52,274 nucleotides of DNA from Microcaldota archaeon (lineage in GTDB: Archaea; Micrarchaeota; Micrarchaeia; Anstonellales; Bilamarchaeaceae). A program made the position numbers and the translations under genes. Below the pieces are notes generated by a model that saw only the letters and a program-made list of their open reading frames with translations, was not told the DNA's origin and made no database searches. Location: positions 1 through 52,274 of the forward strand of contig JAGVWJ010000012.1 of NCBI GenBank assembly GCA_018304385.1, written 5' to 3'. This document shows, in pieces, positions 9,361-18,401 of this stretch. Within the stretch, counting starts at the first letter, position 1. Each line of letters opens with the position of its first letter.

Positions 9361-10089
9361 ATGTTTAATGGACTTAATGTATTATGTACCGTCTGTGCAA
9401 GAGGTGGTTCTAAGGGAATCCCAGGGAAGAATCGTGCACTGATAGCTGGAAAGCCGTTAATTTTTTACACATTTGACACGGCAAAAGAGTGTGAGTATCT
9501 TGATGATATAATAATATCTACCAACGATGATGAAGTTATAAAACTAGCCAAGGCTAGGGGCATCAATGTTCCATTCAAAAGGCCGGAGAACATATCTGGA
9601 GATGATGCCTCCAAAATCGAAGTTGTTAGACATGCAGTGGAATGGGCAGAAAGAAATTATCATAAAACATATGATATTATCGTGGACTTAAGTATTGTGT
9701 CGCCATTAAGGTCTGCCGAGGATATCAAAAATTCGATCGAACTTTTAGTTAATGAAAAGGCAGATAATGTATTTTCAGTATCACCGCCATATAGAAACCC
9801 ATATTACAATGTAGTCGAAATAGTTGATGGTAAAATCAAAATAGTTAGAAAACCAGGGAAAAAGCTGGTAAGAAGACAGGATGCACCTCAAGTATATGAT
9901 ATGAACGACTCTATATATGTCTGGCAAAGAAAGATATTATTTGAAAAGGATACTGTTTTTAATGAAAGGACAAAAATGTATATTATGCCTCGCGAACGCG
10001 GTATTGATATTGATGAACCATTTGACCTGCAAGTTGTTTCATTGCTGATTGAAAGATCAGCTGCTAAAACAGGTGATGAAAATGTTTAA
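9361..10089 (+). CDS. Acylneuraminate (nonulosonate) cytidylyltransferase
   Basis: CTVCARGGSKGIPGKNRALIAGKPLIFYTFDTAKE; ...RRQDAPQVYDMNDSIYVW. Confidence 0.9.
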   Translation: MFNGLNVLCTVCARGGSKGIPGKNRALIAGKPLIFYTFDTAKECEYLDDIIISTNDDEVIKLAKARGINVPFKRPENISGDDASKIEVVRHAVEWAERNYHKTYDIIVDLSIVSPLRSAEDIKNSIELLVNEKADNVFSVSPPYRNPYYNVVEIVDGKIKIVRKPGKKLVRRQDAPQVYDMNDSIYVWQRKILFEKDTVFNERTKMYIMPRERGIDIDEPFDLQVVSLLIERSAAKTGDENV

Positions 10090-10861
10090 CATAAAAAATA
10101 AAGTAGTAGTAATAACTGGAGGCTTGGGCCTGCTTGGGAATGCGTTTTCAATGGAATGCGCCAGACATGGCGCTAGTGTTGTAATTGCTGATCTTGATGA
10201 CAAAAAAGCAAAGGATACTATAGAAAGAATAAAAAAGGAAACCAAAAATAACAACGTACTGTTTCAGCATTGTAACATAACAAATAAAGACGATGCATTG
10301 GCACTTATAGATGCGACACTAAAAAAATTCGGAAAGATAGACGCACTGGTTAATAACGCCTATCCAAAAAATAAGAATTACGGAAAGAAATTTGAAGAAG
10401 TTTCATTTGAGGATTTTTGTGAGAATATAAATATGCATTTGGGCGGTTATTTCTTAATAACAAAAGAAGTATCAAAAATAATGATAAAACAAAATTTTGG
10501 AAACGTAATAAATCTTGCTTCAATATACGGTTTTTCAGCTCCAAAATTTGAAATATATGAAGGTACGCAGATGACAATGCCTGTTGAGTATGCTGCAATC
10601 AAGGGTGCAATAATAAACCTGACCCGGTACCTGGCAGCATACTTGGGTAAGTATAATATAAGGGTTAATTCTATATCTCCAGGCGGAGTTTTCAACGACC
10701 AACCAGAAAGTTTTGTCAGAAAATATTCCAAGAACGTTGTGTTGGGAGGAAAAATGGCCGCAACAGAAGATCTGACAGGAATTTTAATATTCTTATTATC
10801 AGACGCATCAAAATATATGACAGGACAAAATCTGGTGATCGATGGCGGCTGGACATTATAA
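10082..10861 (+). CDS. Short-chain dehydrogenase/reductase (PtmA-like context)
   Basis: VVITGGLGLLGNAFSMECARHGASVVIAD; YAAIKGAIINLTRYLA; overlaps the cytidylyltransferase gene. Confidence 0.88.
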   Translation: MFNIKNKVVVITGGLGLLGNAFSMECARHGASVVIADLDDKKAKDTIERIKKETKNNNVLFQHCNITNKDDALALIDATLKKFGKIDALVNNAYPKNKNYGKKFEEVSFEDFCENINMHLGGYFLITKEVSKIMIKQNFGNVINLASIYGFSAPKFEIYEGTQMTMPVEYAAIKGAIINLTRYLAAYLGKYNIRVNSISPGGVFNDQPESFVRKYSKNVVLGGKMAATEDLTGILIFLLSDASKYMTGQNLVIDGGWTL

Positions 10862-10880
10862 ATTTTTTCTGCAAACAGGA

Positions 10881-10974
10881 GATATTCAGAACCAACTAAG
10901 TAATACCGATTCGGGATTATAGGTTTTATCCCGTGGGTTCTGAATAGATCGATCCAACAAACAAAGTTGGATCG
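10881..10974. repeat. Tandem hairpin element upstream of the hisF-like gene
   Basis: Arms ATTCAGAACC 10884-10893 / GGTTCTGAAT 10936-10945 enclosing CGGGAT 10912-10917 / ATCCCG 10928-10933; then CGATCCAAC 10950-10958 / GTTGGATCG 10966-10974. Confidence 0.6.
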
Positions 10975-10989
10975 GGATAAGGAATAACT

Positions 10990-11847
10990 ATGACAATTCG
11001 TATTATACCAAGATTAGATATTAAAGGGCCAAACCTTGTAAAAGGCATCCATCTTGAAGGCCTGCGCGTGCTTGGAAAGCCTTGGAATTTTGCATATCGT
11101 TATTACCAAGAAGGTGCAGATGAATTAATTTATATGGATGTTGTAGCCAGCCTTTATGGTAGAAATAATCTTACAGAGATAGTTAAAAAAACCGCTGAGA
11201 ATATCTTCATTCCGTTGACAGTTGGCGGGGGTATAAGAACGGTTGAGGACATAAAAACACTGCTGCGCGCTGGTGCAGACAAGGTTGCAATAAATACAGC
11301 GGCTATACATAATCCAGATCTCATAAAAGAGGGGGCAGAGATTTTTGGTTCGCAATGCATTGTTTCTGCCATCGAGGCTAAATATATGAATGGAAGATAC
11401 GAGGCAATGACTGATAATGGCAGGGAAAAAACCAGCAAGGATGTGTTTAAATGGGTGCAAGAGGTTGTTAACCTTGGGGCTGGAGAGATTTTATTAACAT
11501 CTGTTGACAGAGACGGCACTGGGTTTGGTTATGATTTAGAACTGGTCAGAAAAATTACTGAATCTGTCTCTGTGCCTGTTATTGCGCATGGGGGTTGCGG
11601 CAAGCCAGAACATATTACTAATATTATCAAAAAGAGCAATGCAGATGCAATCTGTGCATCTACCATATTCCATTATAACTATTTAGAAAATTATGTTAAT
11701 TCTGAGGAATTCAAGGAGGAAGGGAATATTGAATTTATAAAACAAAAAACCAATTCAATTGTTTTTATGGATGATCGGATTACCAAGATGGGCATAAATG
11801 ATGTAAAAAAAATTGTAACAGAAGCTGGTGCAGAATGCAGAAAGTAA
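10990..11847 (+). CDS. HisF-like cyclase-family subunit (sugar-amidation type paralog)
   Basis: RIIPRLDIKGPNLVKGIHLEGLRVLGKP; PLTVGGGIRTVEDIKTLLRAGADKVAINTAA. Confidence 0.9.
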   Translation: MTIRIIPRLDIKGPNLVKGIHLEGLRVLGKPWNFAYRYYQEGADELIYMDVVASLYGRNNLTEIVKKTAENIFIPLTVGGGIRTVEDIKTLLRAGADKVAINTAAIHNPDLIKEGAEIFGSQCIVSAIEAKYMNGRYEAMTDNGREKTSKDVFKWVQEVVNLGAGEILLTSVDRDGTGFGYDLELVRKITESVSVPVIAHGGCGKPEHITNIIKKSNADAICASTIFHYNYLENYVNSEEFKEEGNIEFIKQKTNSIVFMDDRITKMGINDVKKIVTEAGAECRK

Positions 11848-11859
11848 AGGGTTTTTACT

Positions 11860-12513
11860 ATGAAGGATCAAAAAATCACAATTGTTGATTATGGTATGGG
11901 AAATCTTTTCAGTATAGAAAGGGCGATAAATTATATAGGTGCCAAAGCTGAGATAACGAGCGATAGATTGAAAATAGCGAATGCAGACAAATTAATTCTA
12001 CCTGGTGTTGGAGCATTTGGAAAAGCTATGGATGAACTAAAAGAGCGAAAAATTATCGAAGCGGTATATAGGTTTGTCGAATCGAAAAAACCGTTACTTG
12101 GCATTTGCCTTGGTATGCAACTACTGTTTACTGAAAGTTTTGAATTTGGCCATCATAAAGGACTTGATCTGATTAAAGGCAGGGTGATCAGATTTAGAGA
12201 TCCGGATCCAAACTGGGTAAATTTTAAAATTCCGCAAATAGGCTGGAACAAGATAAAATCACCAGGAGAAGAACCATGGGATTACTGGAAAAATACAATA
12301 TTAGAAAGTATCCCTACTGGCTGTTTTTTCTATTTTGTACATTCTTATATTTGTGTACCTGAAAATAAAAAGTACAGCATTGCAGAATCAGAATATGGAA
12401 AGGATTTATATTGTGCAGTAATAAACAAAGATAATGTATGGGGGTGTCAGTTCCACCCTGAAAAAAGCGGCGAGGCCGGATTGAAGATATATAGAAATTT
12501 TTTAAAAATATAA
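11860..12513 (+). CDS. HisH-like glutamine amidotransferase
   Basis: IVDYGMGNLFSIERAINYIGA; GICLGMQLLF; CQFHPEKSGEAGLKIYRNFL. Confidence 0.92.
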   Translation: MKDQKITIVDYGMGNLFSIERAINYIGAKAEITSDRLKIANADKLILPGVGAFGKAMDELKERKIIEAVYRFVESKKPLLGICLGMQLLFTESFEFGHHKGLDLIKGRVIRFRDPDPNWVNFKIPQIGWNKIKSPGEEPWDYWKNTILESIPTGCFFYFVHSYICVPENKKYSIAESEYGKDLYCAVINKDNVWGCQFHPEKSGEAGLKIYRNFLKI

Positions 12514-12615
12514 ACTACCGAAAATAAGATGAAATTATTGAAACAAGAAGTATTTTAAACACAAAATTGAAAATATTTGTATCTTAGCCTTAATTAATAT
12601 TTCCAGGTAGTACCT

Positions 12616-13674
12616 ATGAGAAAATATAATAAAAATTTCAAACTCGGCCATTTTGATGCGGAAAAATCCAGTTGTCTGCTAATCGCAGAGGCTGGTGTAA
12701 ACCATAATGGAAGTCTAGAGTTGGCAAGAAAGCTTGTGGACGTGGCAAAGGAAGCAAACGCAGATGTAATCAAATTCCAAACTTTTAAAACAGAAAATCT
12801 AGTAGCAGAGACAACTAGTATGGCTCCTTACCAAAAAGAAAACCTAAAAAAGAACCAGACTCAGTTTGAAATGCTTAAAAAATTGGAACTTAGCGAATCT
12901 GATTTCAGGACTCTTTTTGAATATTGCAAGAAGAAGGGGATAATAGCATTATCAACCCCGTTTGATCTGGAATCAGTTGATCTTTTGGAACGGCTAAACG
13001 TGCCTGCTTACAAAATAGCATCAGGAGAGATAACAAACACACCGCTTATAGAAAAGATTGCCAAAACAAATAAGCCAATAATATTATCAACAGGCGCTGC
13101 TAATTATGCAGAAATCAATGATGTTGTTTCCATAGCAAGTAACAGTTCTGGCGGTTTGGCAATACTGCATTGTGTTACTGATTACCCTACAAAATTCGAA
13201 GATTTGAACCTGAATGTGATGAAAACCATTGAAAAAATGTTTGGATTGCCTGTAGGTTTTTCTGACCACACAGAAGGATTAGAGGCCTCACTAGCAGCAG
13301 CTGCACTTGAAGCAAGGATAATAGAAAAACATTTCACACTTGATAAGAATATGGAGGGGCCTGATCATAAGGCATCATTGAATCCTGATGAGCTCAAACA
13401 ATGGGTAAGATCAATAAGAAACATTGAAAAAGGGTTAGGTGATGGGGTAAAAAGACTTAGTGAAAGAGAGGAAGAAATAAAAGAGTACATGAGAAAAAGC
13501 ATAATTGCTAAAAGAGATATTTTAGCTGGTGAGAGATTAAACAATGATAACATTGCCATAATGCGACCTGAAAAAGGCATACCTCCTAAGTATTGGAAAC
13601 AGGTGATTGGGAAAAAGACTAAAAAGGGAATAATGAAGTTCCACCCATTAACGTGGAGCGACATAGAAGACTAA
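12616..13674 (+). CDS. N-acetylneuraminate/legionaminate synthase family (NeuB-like) with C-terminal SAF domain
   Basis: LIAEAGVNHNGSLELARKLVDVAKEANADVIKFQTF; YKIASGEITN; FSDHTEG; EKHFTLDKNMEGPDHKASL. Confidence 0.93.
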   Translation: MRKYNKNFKLGHFDAEKSSCLLIAEAGVNHNGSLELARKLVDVAKEANADVIKFQTFKTENLVAETTSMAPYQKENLKKNQTQFEMLKKLELSESDFRTLFEYCKKKGIIALSTPFDLESVDLLERLNVPAYKIASGEITNTPLIEKIAKTNKPIILSTGAANYAEINDVVSIASNSSGGLAILHCVTDYPTKFEDLNLNVMKTIEKMFGLPVGFSDHTEGLEASLAAAALEARIIEKHFTLDKNMEGPDHKASLNPDELKQWVRSIRNIEKGLGDGVKRLSEREEEIKEYMRKSIIAKRDILAGERLNNDNIAIMRPEKGIPPKYWKQVIGKKTKKGIMKFHPLTWSDIED

Positions 13675-13688
13675 AAAGGGTGAGACTT

Positions 13689-14330
13689 ATGCAAATGATA
13701 ATAATTGGGGCAGGCGGTCATGCAAAGGTAGTATATGAAATACTGCGCTTTCACAAGGAGGCAGGGGTATACGCAGCCATAGATAATAAAAAACCAGTAA
13801 GGGATGAAAAAATAATTGATATCCCCATATTGGGCGGCCATGAAATAATACCGGATTTATACAATACCAAAGGGATAAAAACAGCTATAGTTGCGGTTGG
13901 TGACAACGAAATAAGAAAGGAGTATTATCTCAAACTTAAGGACATGGGTTTCCAAATAATAAACGCAGTGCATCCAAATGCATATGTATCCCCTACTGCA
14001 CAACTTGGAGAGGGCGTGGTGATCTGCCCACTGGCTGAGATAACAACTGAGGCTAAAATAGGCAATAACTGCATAATAAACAGCGGCACAATAGTAGAAC
14101 ACGAAACAATATTAGGTGACCATTCACATCTTGCTTCAAGAGTAGTTATCGCAGGTAGAACCAAGATAGGTGAAAATACATTTATAGGAGCTGGTACAGT
14201 AGTAAAGGATTACGTAAACATCGGAAAAAACGTAAAGATAGGTGCTGGTTCGGTAGTTTTGGAAGACATACCTGATAATGTAACTGCTGTAGGTGCGCCT
14301 GCTAGAGTAGTAAAGAAAAGGGAGGGTTAG
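13689..14330 (+). CDS. NeuD/PglD-family sugar O/N-acyltransferase (left-handed beta-helix)
   Basis: MQMIIIGAGGHAKVVYEIL and hexapeptide repeats (IGNNCIINSGTIVEHETILGDHSHLASRVVIAG). Confidence 0.9.
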   Translation: MQMIIIGAGGHAKVVYEILRFHKEAGVYAAIDNKKPVRDEKIIDIPILGGHEIIPDLYNTKGIKTAIVAVGDNEIRKEYYLKLKDMGFQIINAVHPNAYVSPTAQLGEGVVICPLAEITTEAKIGNNCIINSGTIVEHETILGDHSHLASRVVIAGRTKIGENTFIGAGTVVKDYVNIGKNVKIGAGSVVLEDIPDNVTAVGAPARVVKKREG

Positions 14331-14331
14331 G

Positions 14332-15177
14332 ATGATTTATACCTCTTCCTCCTGCATCGAGAACTGCAGGGACATTGAATCAGTTCTAAACGCGTATGAA
14401 AAATTAGGGATAGAACGTGTTGAATTAGGTTCAGCGCACAGGTATCATCCAAATATAAAGTCATTGGTAAAAAAATACAACTTCAAATATATTATACATA
14501 ATAATTTTCCTCCACCTAAAGAGGACCTTATTCTAAACTTAGCATCACCAAATGATGGTATATGGCAAAGGAGCATCAGTCAGGTAAAAACAGCCATTGA
14601 TTTTGCAAAATTGATAAAATCAAAGATCGTTTCTATTCATGCTGGCTTTAGCGAAGATCCAGATATAAACTTCAGGTTCTCTCTTAACCCGCAGGACAAC
14701 GATTCAGCAATGGAACGTTTCATTAAGGCATTGAAAATGCTGGAGGAATACAGCAGCAAGCAGCACATACTATTGGCAGTCGAGAACAATGTTGTTGCAG
14801 GCTACAATATCAGAGATGGGTATACGCCATTGCTAATGGGAACCTCACCTGAATGCGAATATGTTTTCAACAAAGTAAGATCTCGATATTTTGGCATGCT
14901 TCTTGATATAGCGCATCTCAATGTTTCTGCATTTAATCTTAAATTCGACCGAGATGATTTTATTGAAAGAACAAGAAAATTCGTAAAGGAATTGCACATA
15001 CACGAAAATAATGGTGTGAGTGACCAACATCTCGGATTAAGCAATGGAAGCTGGTTTGAAAAAACAGTGCGCTCATTTAAAGATCAAAAAGAACTTTATT
15101 TTACACTTGAAAGTAGTAGCCTGAAAGAAAGCGAGATCATAAAGAATCTAAAAACACTGAAAAAATGGCTTGTGTAA
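14332..15177 (+). CDS. Sugar phosphate isomerase/epimerase (xylose isomerase-like TIM barrel)
   Basis: Repeated barrel motifs: SIHAGFSEDPDINF, LLAVENN, LLDIAHLNVSA, ELHIHENNG. Confidence 0.75.
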   Translation: MIYTSSSCIENCRDIESVLNAYEKLGIERVELGSAHRYHPNIKSLVKKYNFKYIIHNNFPPPKEDLILNLASPNDGIWQRSISQVKTAIDFAKLIKSKIVSIHAGFSEDPDINFRFSLNPQDNDSAMERFIKALKMLEEYSSKQHILLAVENNVVAGYNIRDGYTPLLMGTSPECEYVFNKVRSRYFGMLLDIAHLNVSAFNLKFDRDDFIERTRKFVKELHIHENNGVSDQHLGLSNGSWFEKTVRSFKDQKELYFTLESSSLKESEIIKNLKTLKKWLV

Positions 15178-15186
15178 TTTTTTACT

Positions 15187-15209
15187 GGCGTTTCGCTTAT
15201 GAAAGCGCC
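15187..15209. terminator. Hairpin GGCG-TTTC / GAAAGCGCC at a convergent gene junction
   Basis: Stem with one bulged base; sits between the + stop at 15177 and the 3' end of the minus-strand aminotransferase. Confidence 0.4.
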
Positions 15210-16294
15210 TTCTTTATACAATCACAGATATAATCGATATCCTTCTCTTCCATTCCAGCATATGAAGGCAGGCTTATACCATGATCTGAAATATAGTCAC
15301 TTACTGGAAATTTCTCATTGCTATGGTAGGGTGGCATGCGATGCAAAGGATAGAAAAAAGGTCTTGATTCGATTCCGGAATCTACAAGACTTTTCATCAG
15401 TTCCTGTTTAGAAACCTTTGAATTTTTTATTAATATATTAAACATCCAGTAAACGTTTTTTGCCCAAGGTTTGCATGCAGGTAATTCAATTATACTTTGT
15501 TTCTTCAAATCAGAGAGATGATAAACATAGCTTTTTGCTATTCTTATTCTTTCATTGATAAAAAAATCTATTTTTTCCATCTGCGCTACTCCAACAGCCG
15601 CCTGAAGATTTGTCATGCGATAATTATAACCAAGAACATCATGCCAATAACGTCTTGATGCAGTCATGCCATGGTTTTTCAAAAGCTCCATCTTTGCATA
15701 TAACTCATTGTCATCTGTTACGCACATGCCGCCTTCTCCAGTAGTTATTATTTTATTTCCATAAAAAGAAAAGCAACTGATATGGCCAAAGGAACCGACG
15801 CGCCTTTTATTCACCTCAGCTCCATGCGATTCCGCCGCATCTTCCACTACTGATATGTCATGCCTATTGGCAAGCTCCATTATCTCATCCATTTTGCAAG
15901 GATGTCCATATAAATGAACTGGGATTATTGCCTTTGTTCTCTTTGTTATTTTTTTTGAAATGGCATCTGCTGTTATGCACCCGGTTTCTCGTTCCACATC
16001 GACAAGCACTGGCTTTGCATTCGCATGCAAAACTGCGTTTGCAGTAGCTGCGAATGTAAAATCTGGTACTATTACTTCGTGTGAATGGCCGACACCTAAT
16101 GCAAGCAATGCAAGATGTAAAGCAGCGGTTCCATTGGATATTGTACTCGCATATTTAACATTACAAAACGCTGCGAATTTTTTTGAAAAAGTATCAAGAA
16201 AAGAACCTTTTGAAGATACCCATGTACTTTTAACTGCTTCTTGTACATAGAGCGTTTCCTTTTCATCAAAATAAGGTTTTGCCATAGGTATCAT
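15197..16294 (-). CDS. DegT/DnrJ/EryC1/StrS aminotransferase (perosamine synthase-like)
   Basis: MAKPYFDEKETLYVQEAVKSTWVSSKG; VEDAAESHGAEVNKRRVGSFGHISCFSFYGNKIITTGEGGMCVTDD. Confidence 0.92.
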   Translation of the reverse strand: MIPMAKPYFDEKETLYVQEAVKSTWVSSKGSFLDTFSKKFAAFCNVKYASTISNGTAALHLALLALGVGHSHEVIVPDFTFAATANAVLHANAKPVLVDVERETGCITADAISKKITKRTKAIIPVHLYGHPCKMDEIMELANRHDISVVEDAAESHGAEVNKRRVGSFGHISCFSFYGNKIITTGEGGMCVTDDNELYAKMELLKNHGMTASRRYWHDVLGYNYRMTNLQAAVGVAQMEKIDFFINERIRIAKSYVYHLSDLKKQSIIELPACKPWAKNVYWMFNILIKNSKVSKQELMKSLVDSGIESRPFFYPLHRMPPYHSNEKFPVSDYISDHGISLPSYAGMEEKDIDYICDCIKKALS

Positions 16295-16343
16295 AAAAAT
16301 CAGATTCCACATAAAATCTCATATAAACAGCTAAATTATAATA

Positions 16344-17390
16344 TTACGCCTTAAGAGCTCGTGATAAAATATGTAGTTCGTCCAAGTGGTTTGGTGCATC
16401 CCAGGGAAAGACCTCTCCTTTCTGCCACCTTGTCCATCTTTCTACATCTGCCTTTGTCATTATTTTTACCAATTCATCAAATTTGACCTTTGGTTTCCAG
16501 CCAAGATGCTCTTTAGCCTTGGAATAGTCACCACACAAATGATTGACATCCAACGGTCTTTTGCATCTTTGATCTGTCTCCACATATTTATGCCAATCCA
16601 GGTCAACAACTGCAAATGCCTTTTCAACAAAATCCCTAACTGAGTGCGCCTCTCCAGTAGCAAAAACAAAATCCTCTGGCTCATGGTGCTGGAGGATCAT
16701 GTGCATCCCTTCCACATAATCGGGCGCGTACCCCCAGTCCCGCTTTGCATCTAGGTTTCCTAGCACTAATTTTTTTTGTAGCCCAAGTGATATACGAGAA
16801 ACTGCATTTGTTATTTTTCTTGTTACAAACTCAAGACCACGTATTGGGGATTCATGATTAAACAATATGCCATTTGAACAAAACATCTTATACCCTTCAC
16901 GATATATCCTTGTCATCCAATAGCCATAAAGCTTTGCTGCTGAATATGGCGATGCAGGACTAAATGTGGTTTCTTCGTTTTGCGCCTCTTTTTTATTGTT
17001 ACCATACAGCTCGCTTGTTGATGCTTGATACGTCTTTATTTTGGGATCAAAGCTTCTTATTGCCTCTAGTAGTCTTGCAACGCCTATCCCTGTTACCTGA
17101 CCTGTTCCTACTGGCTGTTCAAAAGAAGCACCAACAAAGCTCTGGGCTGCGAGATGATACACCTCATCTGGCTCTGAAACCTTTAGGGCCTCTGTTAAGG
17201 ATGCTGAGTCTATAAGTTCTGCAGGAATCAAAGTAACTTTATCATAAACATCAACTGCAAAAAGCCTCCAGAAATTTGGCGTGCTGAGCCTTCTGTAAGT
17301 GCCAAATACCTTATAGCCTTTATCAAGAAGAAATTTAGCGAGATAGGCACCATCTTGTCCAGTAATGCCAGTAATTAACGCAGATTTCAT
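16344..17390 (-). CDS. gmd: GDP-mannose 4,6-dehydratase family
   Basis: SALITGITGQDGAYLAKFLLDKGYKVFGTYRR; QASTSELYGNNKKEAQNEETTFSPASPYSAAKLYGYWMTRIYREGY; NHESPIRGLEFVTRKIT. Confidence 0.9.
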   Translation of the reverse strand: MKSALITGITGQDGAYLAKFLLDKGYKVFGTYRRLSTPNFWRLFAVDVYDKVTLIPAELIDSASLTEALKVSEPDEVYHLAAQSFVGASFEQPVGTGQVTGIGVARLLEAIRSFDPKIKTYQASTSELYGNNKKEAQNEETTFSPASPYSAAKLYGYWMTRIYREGYKMFCSNGILFNHESPIRGLEFVTRKITNAVSRISLGLQKKLVLGNLDAKRDWGYAPDYVEGMHMILQHHEPEDFVFATGEAHSVRDFVEKAFAVVDLDWHKYVETDQRCKRPLDVNHLCGDYSKAKEHLGWKPKVKFDELVKIMTKADVERWTRWQKGEVFPWDAPNHLDELHILSRALKA

Positions 17391-17439
17391 GGCAATATGA
17401 TGTCGGATTATAATTAAAAGCTTAATGCCTTAACTTGTT

Positions 17440-17478
17440 GTATATACATCCAATTAATTCGTGTTTTGATTAGGTGAT
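17440..17478 (+). promoter_or_regulatory. TATA-like box (GTATATACA) and GGTGAT Shine-Dalgarno upstream of the GTG start at 17484
   Basis: TATA-like sequence at about 17440-17448 and GGTGAT at 17473-17478 in the divergent spacer. Confidence 0.35.
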
Positions 17479-17483
17479 CATAG

Positions 17484-18386
17484 GTGAATATACTAATTAC
17501 TGGTGGTGCGGGTTTTATAGGTTCGAATATTGCCGTAAAACTAGTTACTGAAGGAAACAACGTTACAGTTGCTGATAATTTTCATAGTGGAAGCGTGTCA
17601 AATCTTCAAGCTATAAAAGATAAGATCAAAATCCTGAATTGTGAAAGCGGGGCCTGCGAAAAATTCACAGATAACTATGATGTTATATTTCATAAAGGAG
17701 TATACTCATCTACTCCAATGTATAAAGAAAACCCGCTCCGCGTTGGCATGGTTATAAATGATTTCATAAATATTCTTGAGTTTGCACGTAAGCAAGAGAC
17801 TCGAATTGTATGGGCCTCGACATCCTCTCTATATAACGATCTAAGGCCACCACATAAGGAAAACATGCGCATAAAGGTTACTGACTTTTATACCGAGGCA
17901 AGATTTGCAATGGAGAGGTTAGCAGAACTTTATAATAAGCTTTATGGCGTACGATCAATGGCATTGCGCTATTTCAGTGTTTATGGCCCAGGAGAAACAG
18001 CTAAAAAAACTTATGCAAACCTAATTTCACAGTTTTTTTGGGCGATAAGAGATAACGAATCTCCAGTTATTTATGGCAACGGCAAGCAAACCAGGGACTT
18101 TACATATATTGATGATGTTATTGATGCGAACATGCTGGCAATGAAAAGCAGCATAAAATTCGGAATTTACAATGTTGGTACTGGGGTTGAAACCTCTATT
18201 AATAATATGGTTCACCTGCTTAATAAAAAAATGCATAAGAACTTAAAGCCAAAATATGTCGAGAATAAAATAAGCAATTATGTATTCAGGATAAGGGCAG
18301 ACACTGCGAAGGCGGAAAAAGAACTTGGGTTTAAGGCAAAGGTAGATCTTGAACAAGGCATTGAAAGGTTGATTAGATTCTATTAA
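17484..18386 (+). CDS. NAD-dependent epimerase/dehydratase (extended SDR), GTG start
   Basis: [49 protein letters not shown]. Confidence 0.88.
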   Translation: MNILITGGAGFIGSNIAVKLVTEGNNVTVADNFHSGSVSNLQAIKDKIKILNCESGACEKFTDNYDVIFHKGVYSSTPMYKENPLRVGMVINDFINILEFARKQETRIVWASTSSLYNDLRPPHKENMRIKVTDFYTEARFAMERLAELYNKLYGVRSMALRYFSVYGPGETAKKTYANLISQFFWAIRDNESPVIYGNGKQTRDFTYIDDVIDANMLAMKSSIKFGIYNVGTGVETSINNMVHLLNKKMHKNLKPKYVENKISNYVFRIRADTAKAEKELGFKAKVDLEQGIERLIRFY

Positions 18387-18401
18387 TATAATGGTGGGCC
18401 A

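Noticed and set aside
10057-10731. Minus-strand ORFs opposite the SDR gene
   Set aside because: Antisense shadow ORFs; the SDR on the plus strand has clear motifs.
12514-12615. ACTACC...GGTAGT inverted repeat spanning the HisH-NeuB gap
   Set aside because: Only 6-bp arms separated by about 85 nt; expected by chance.
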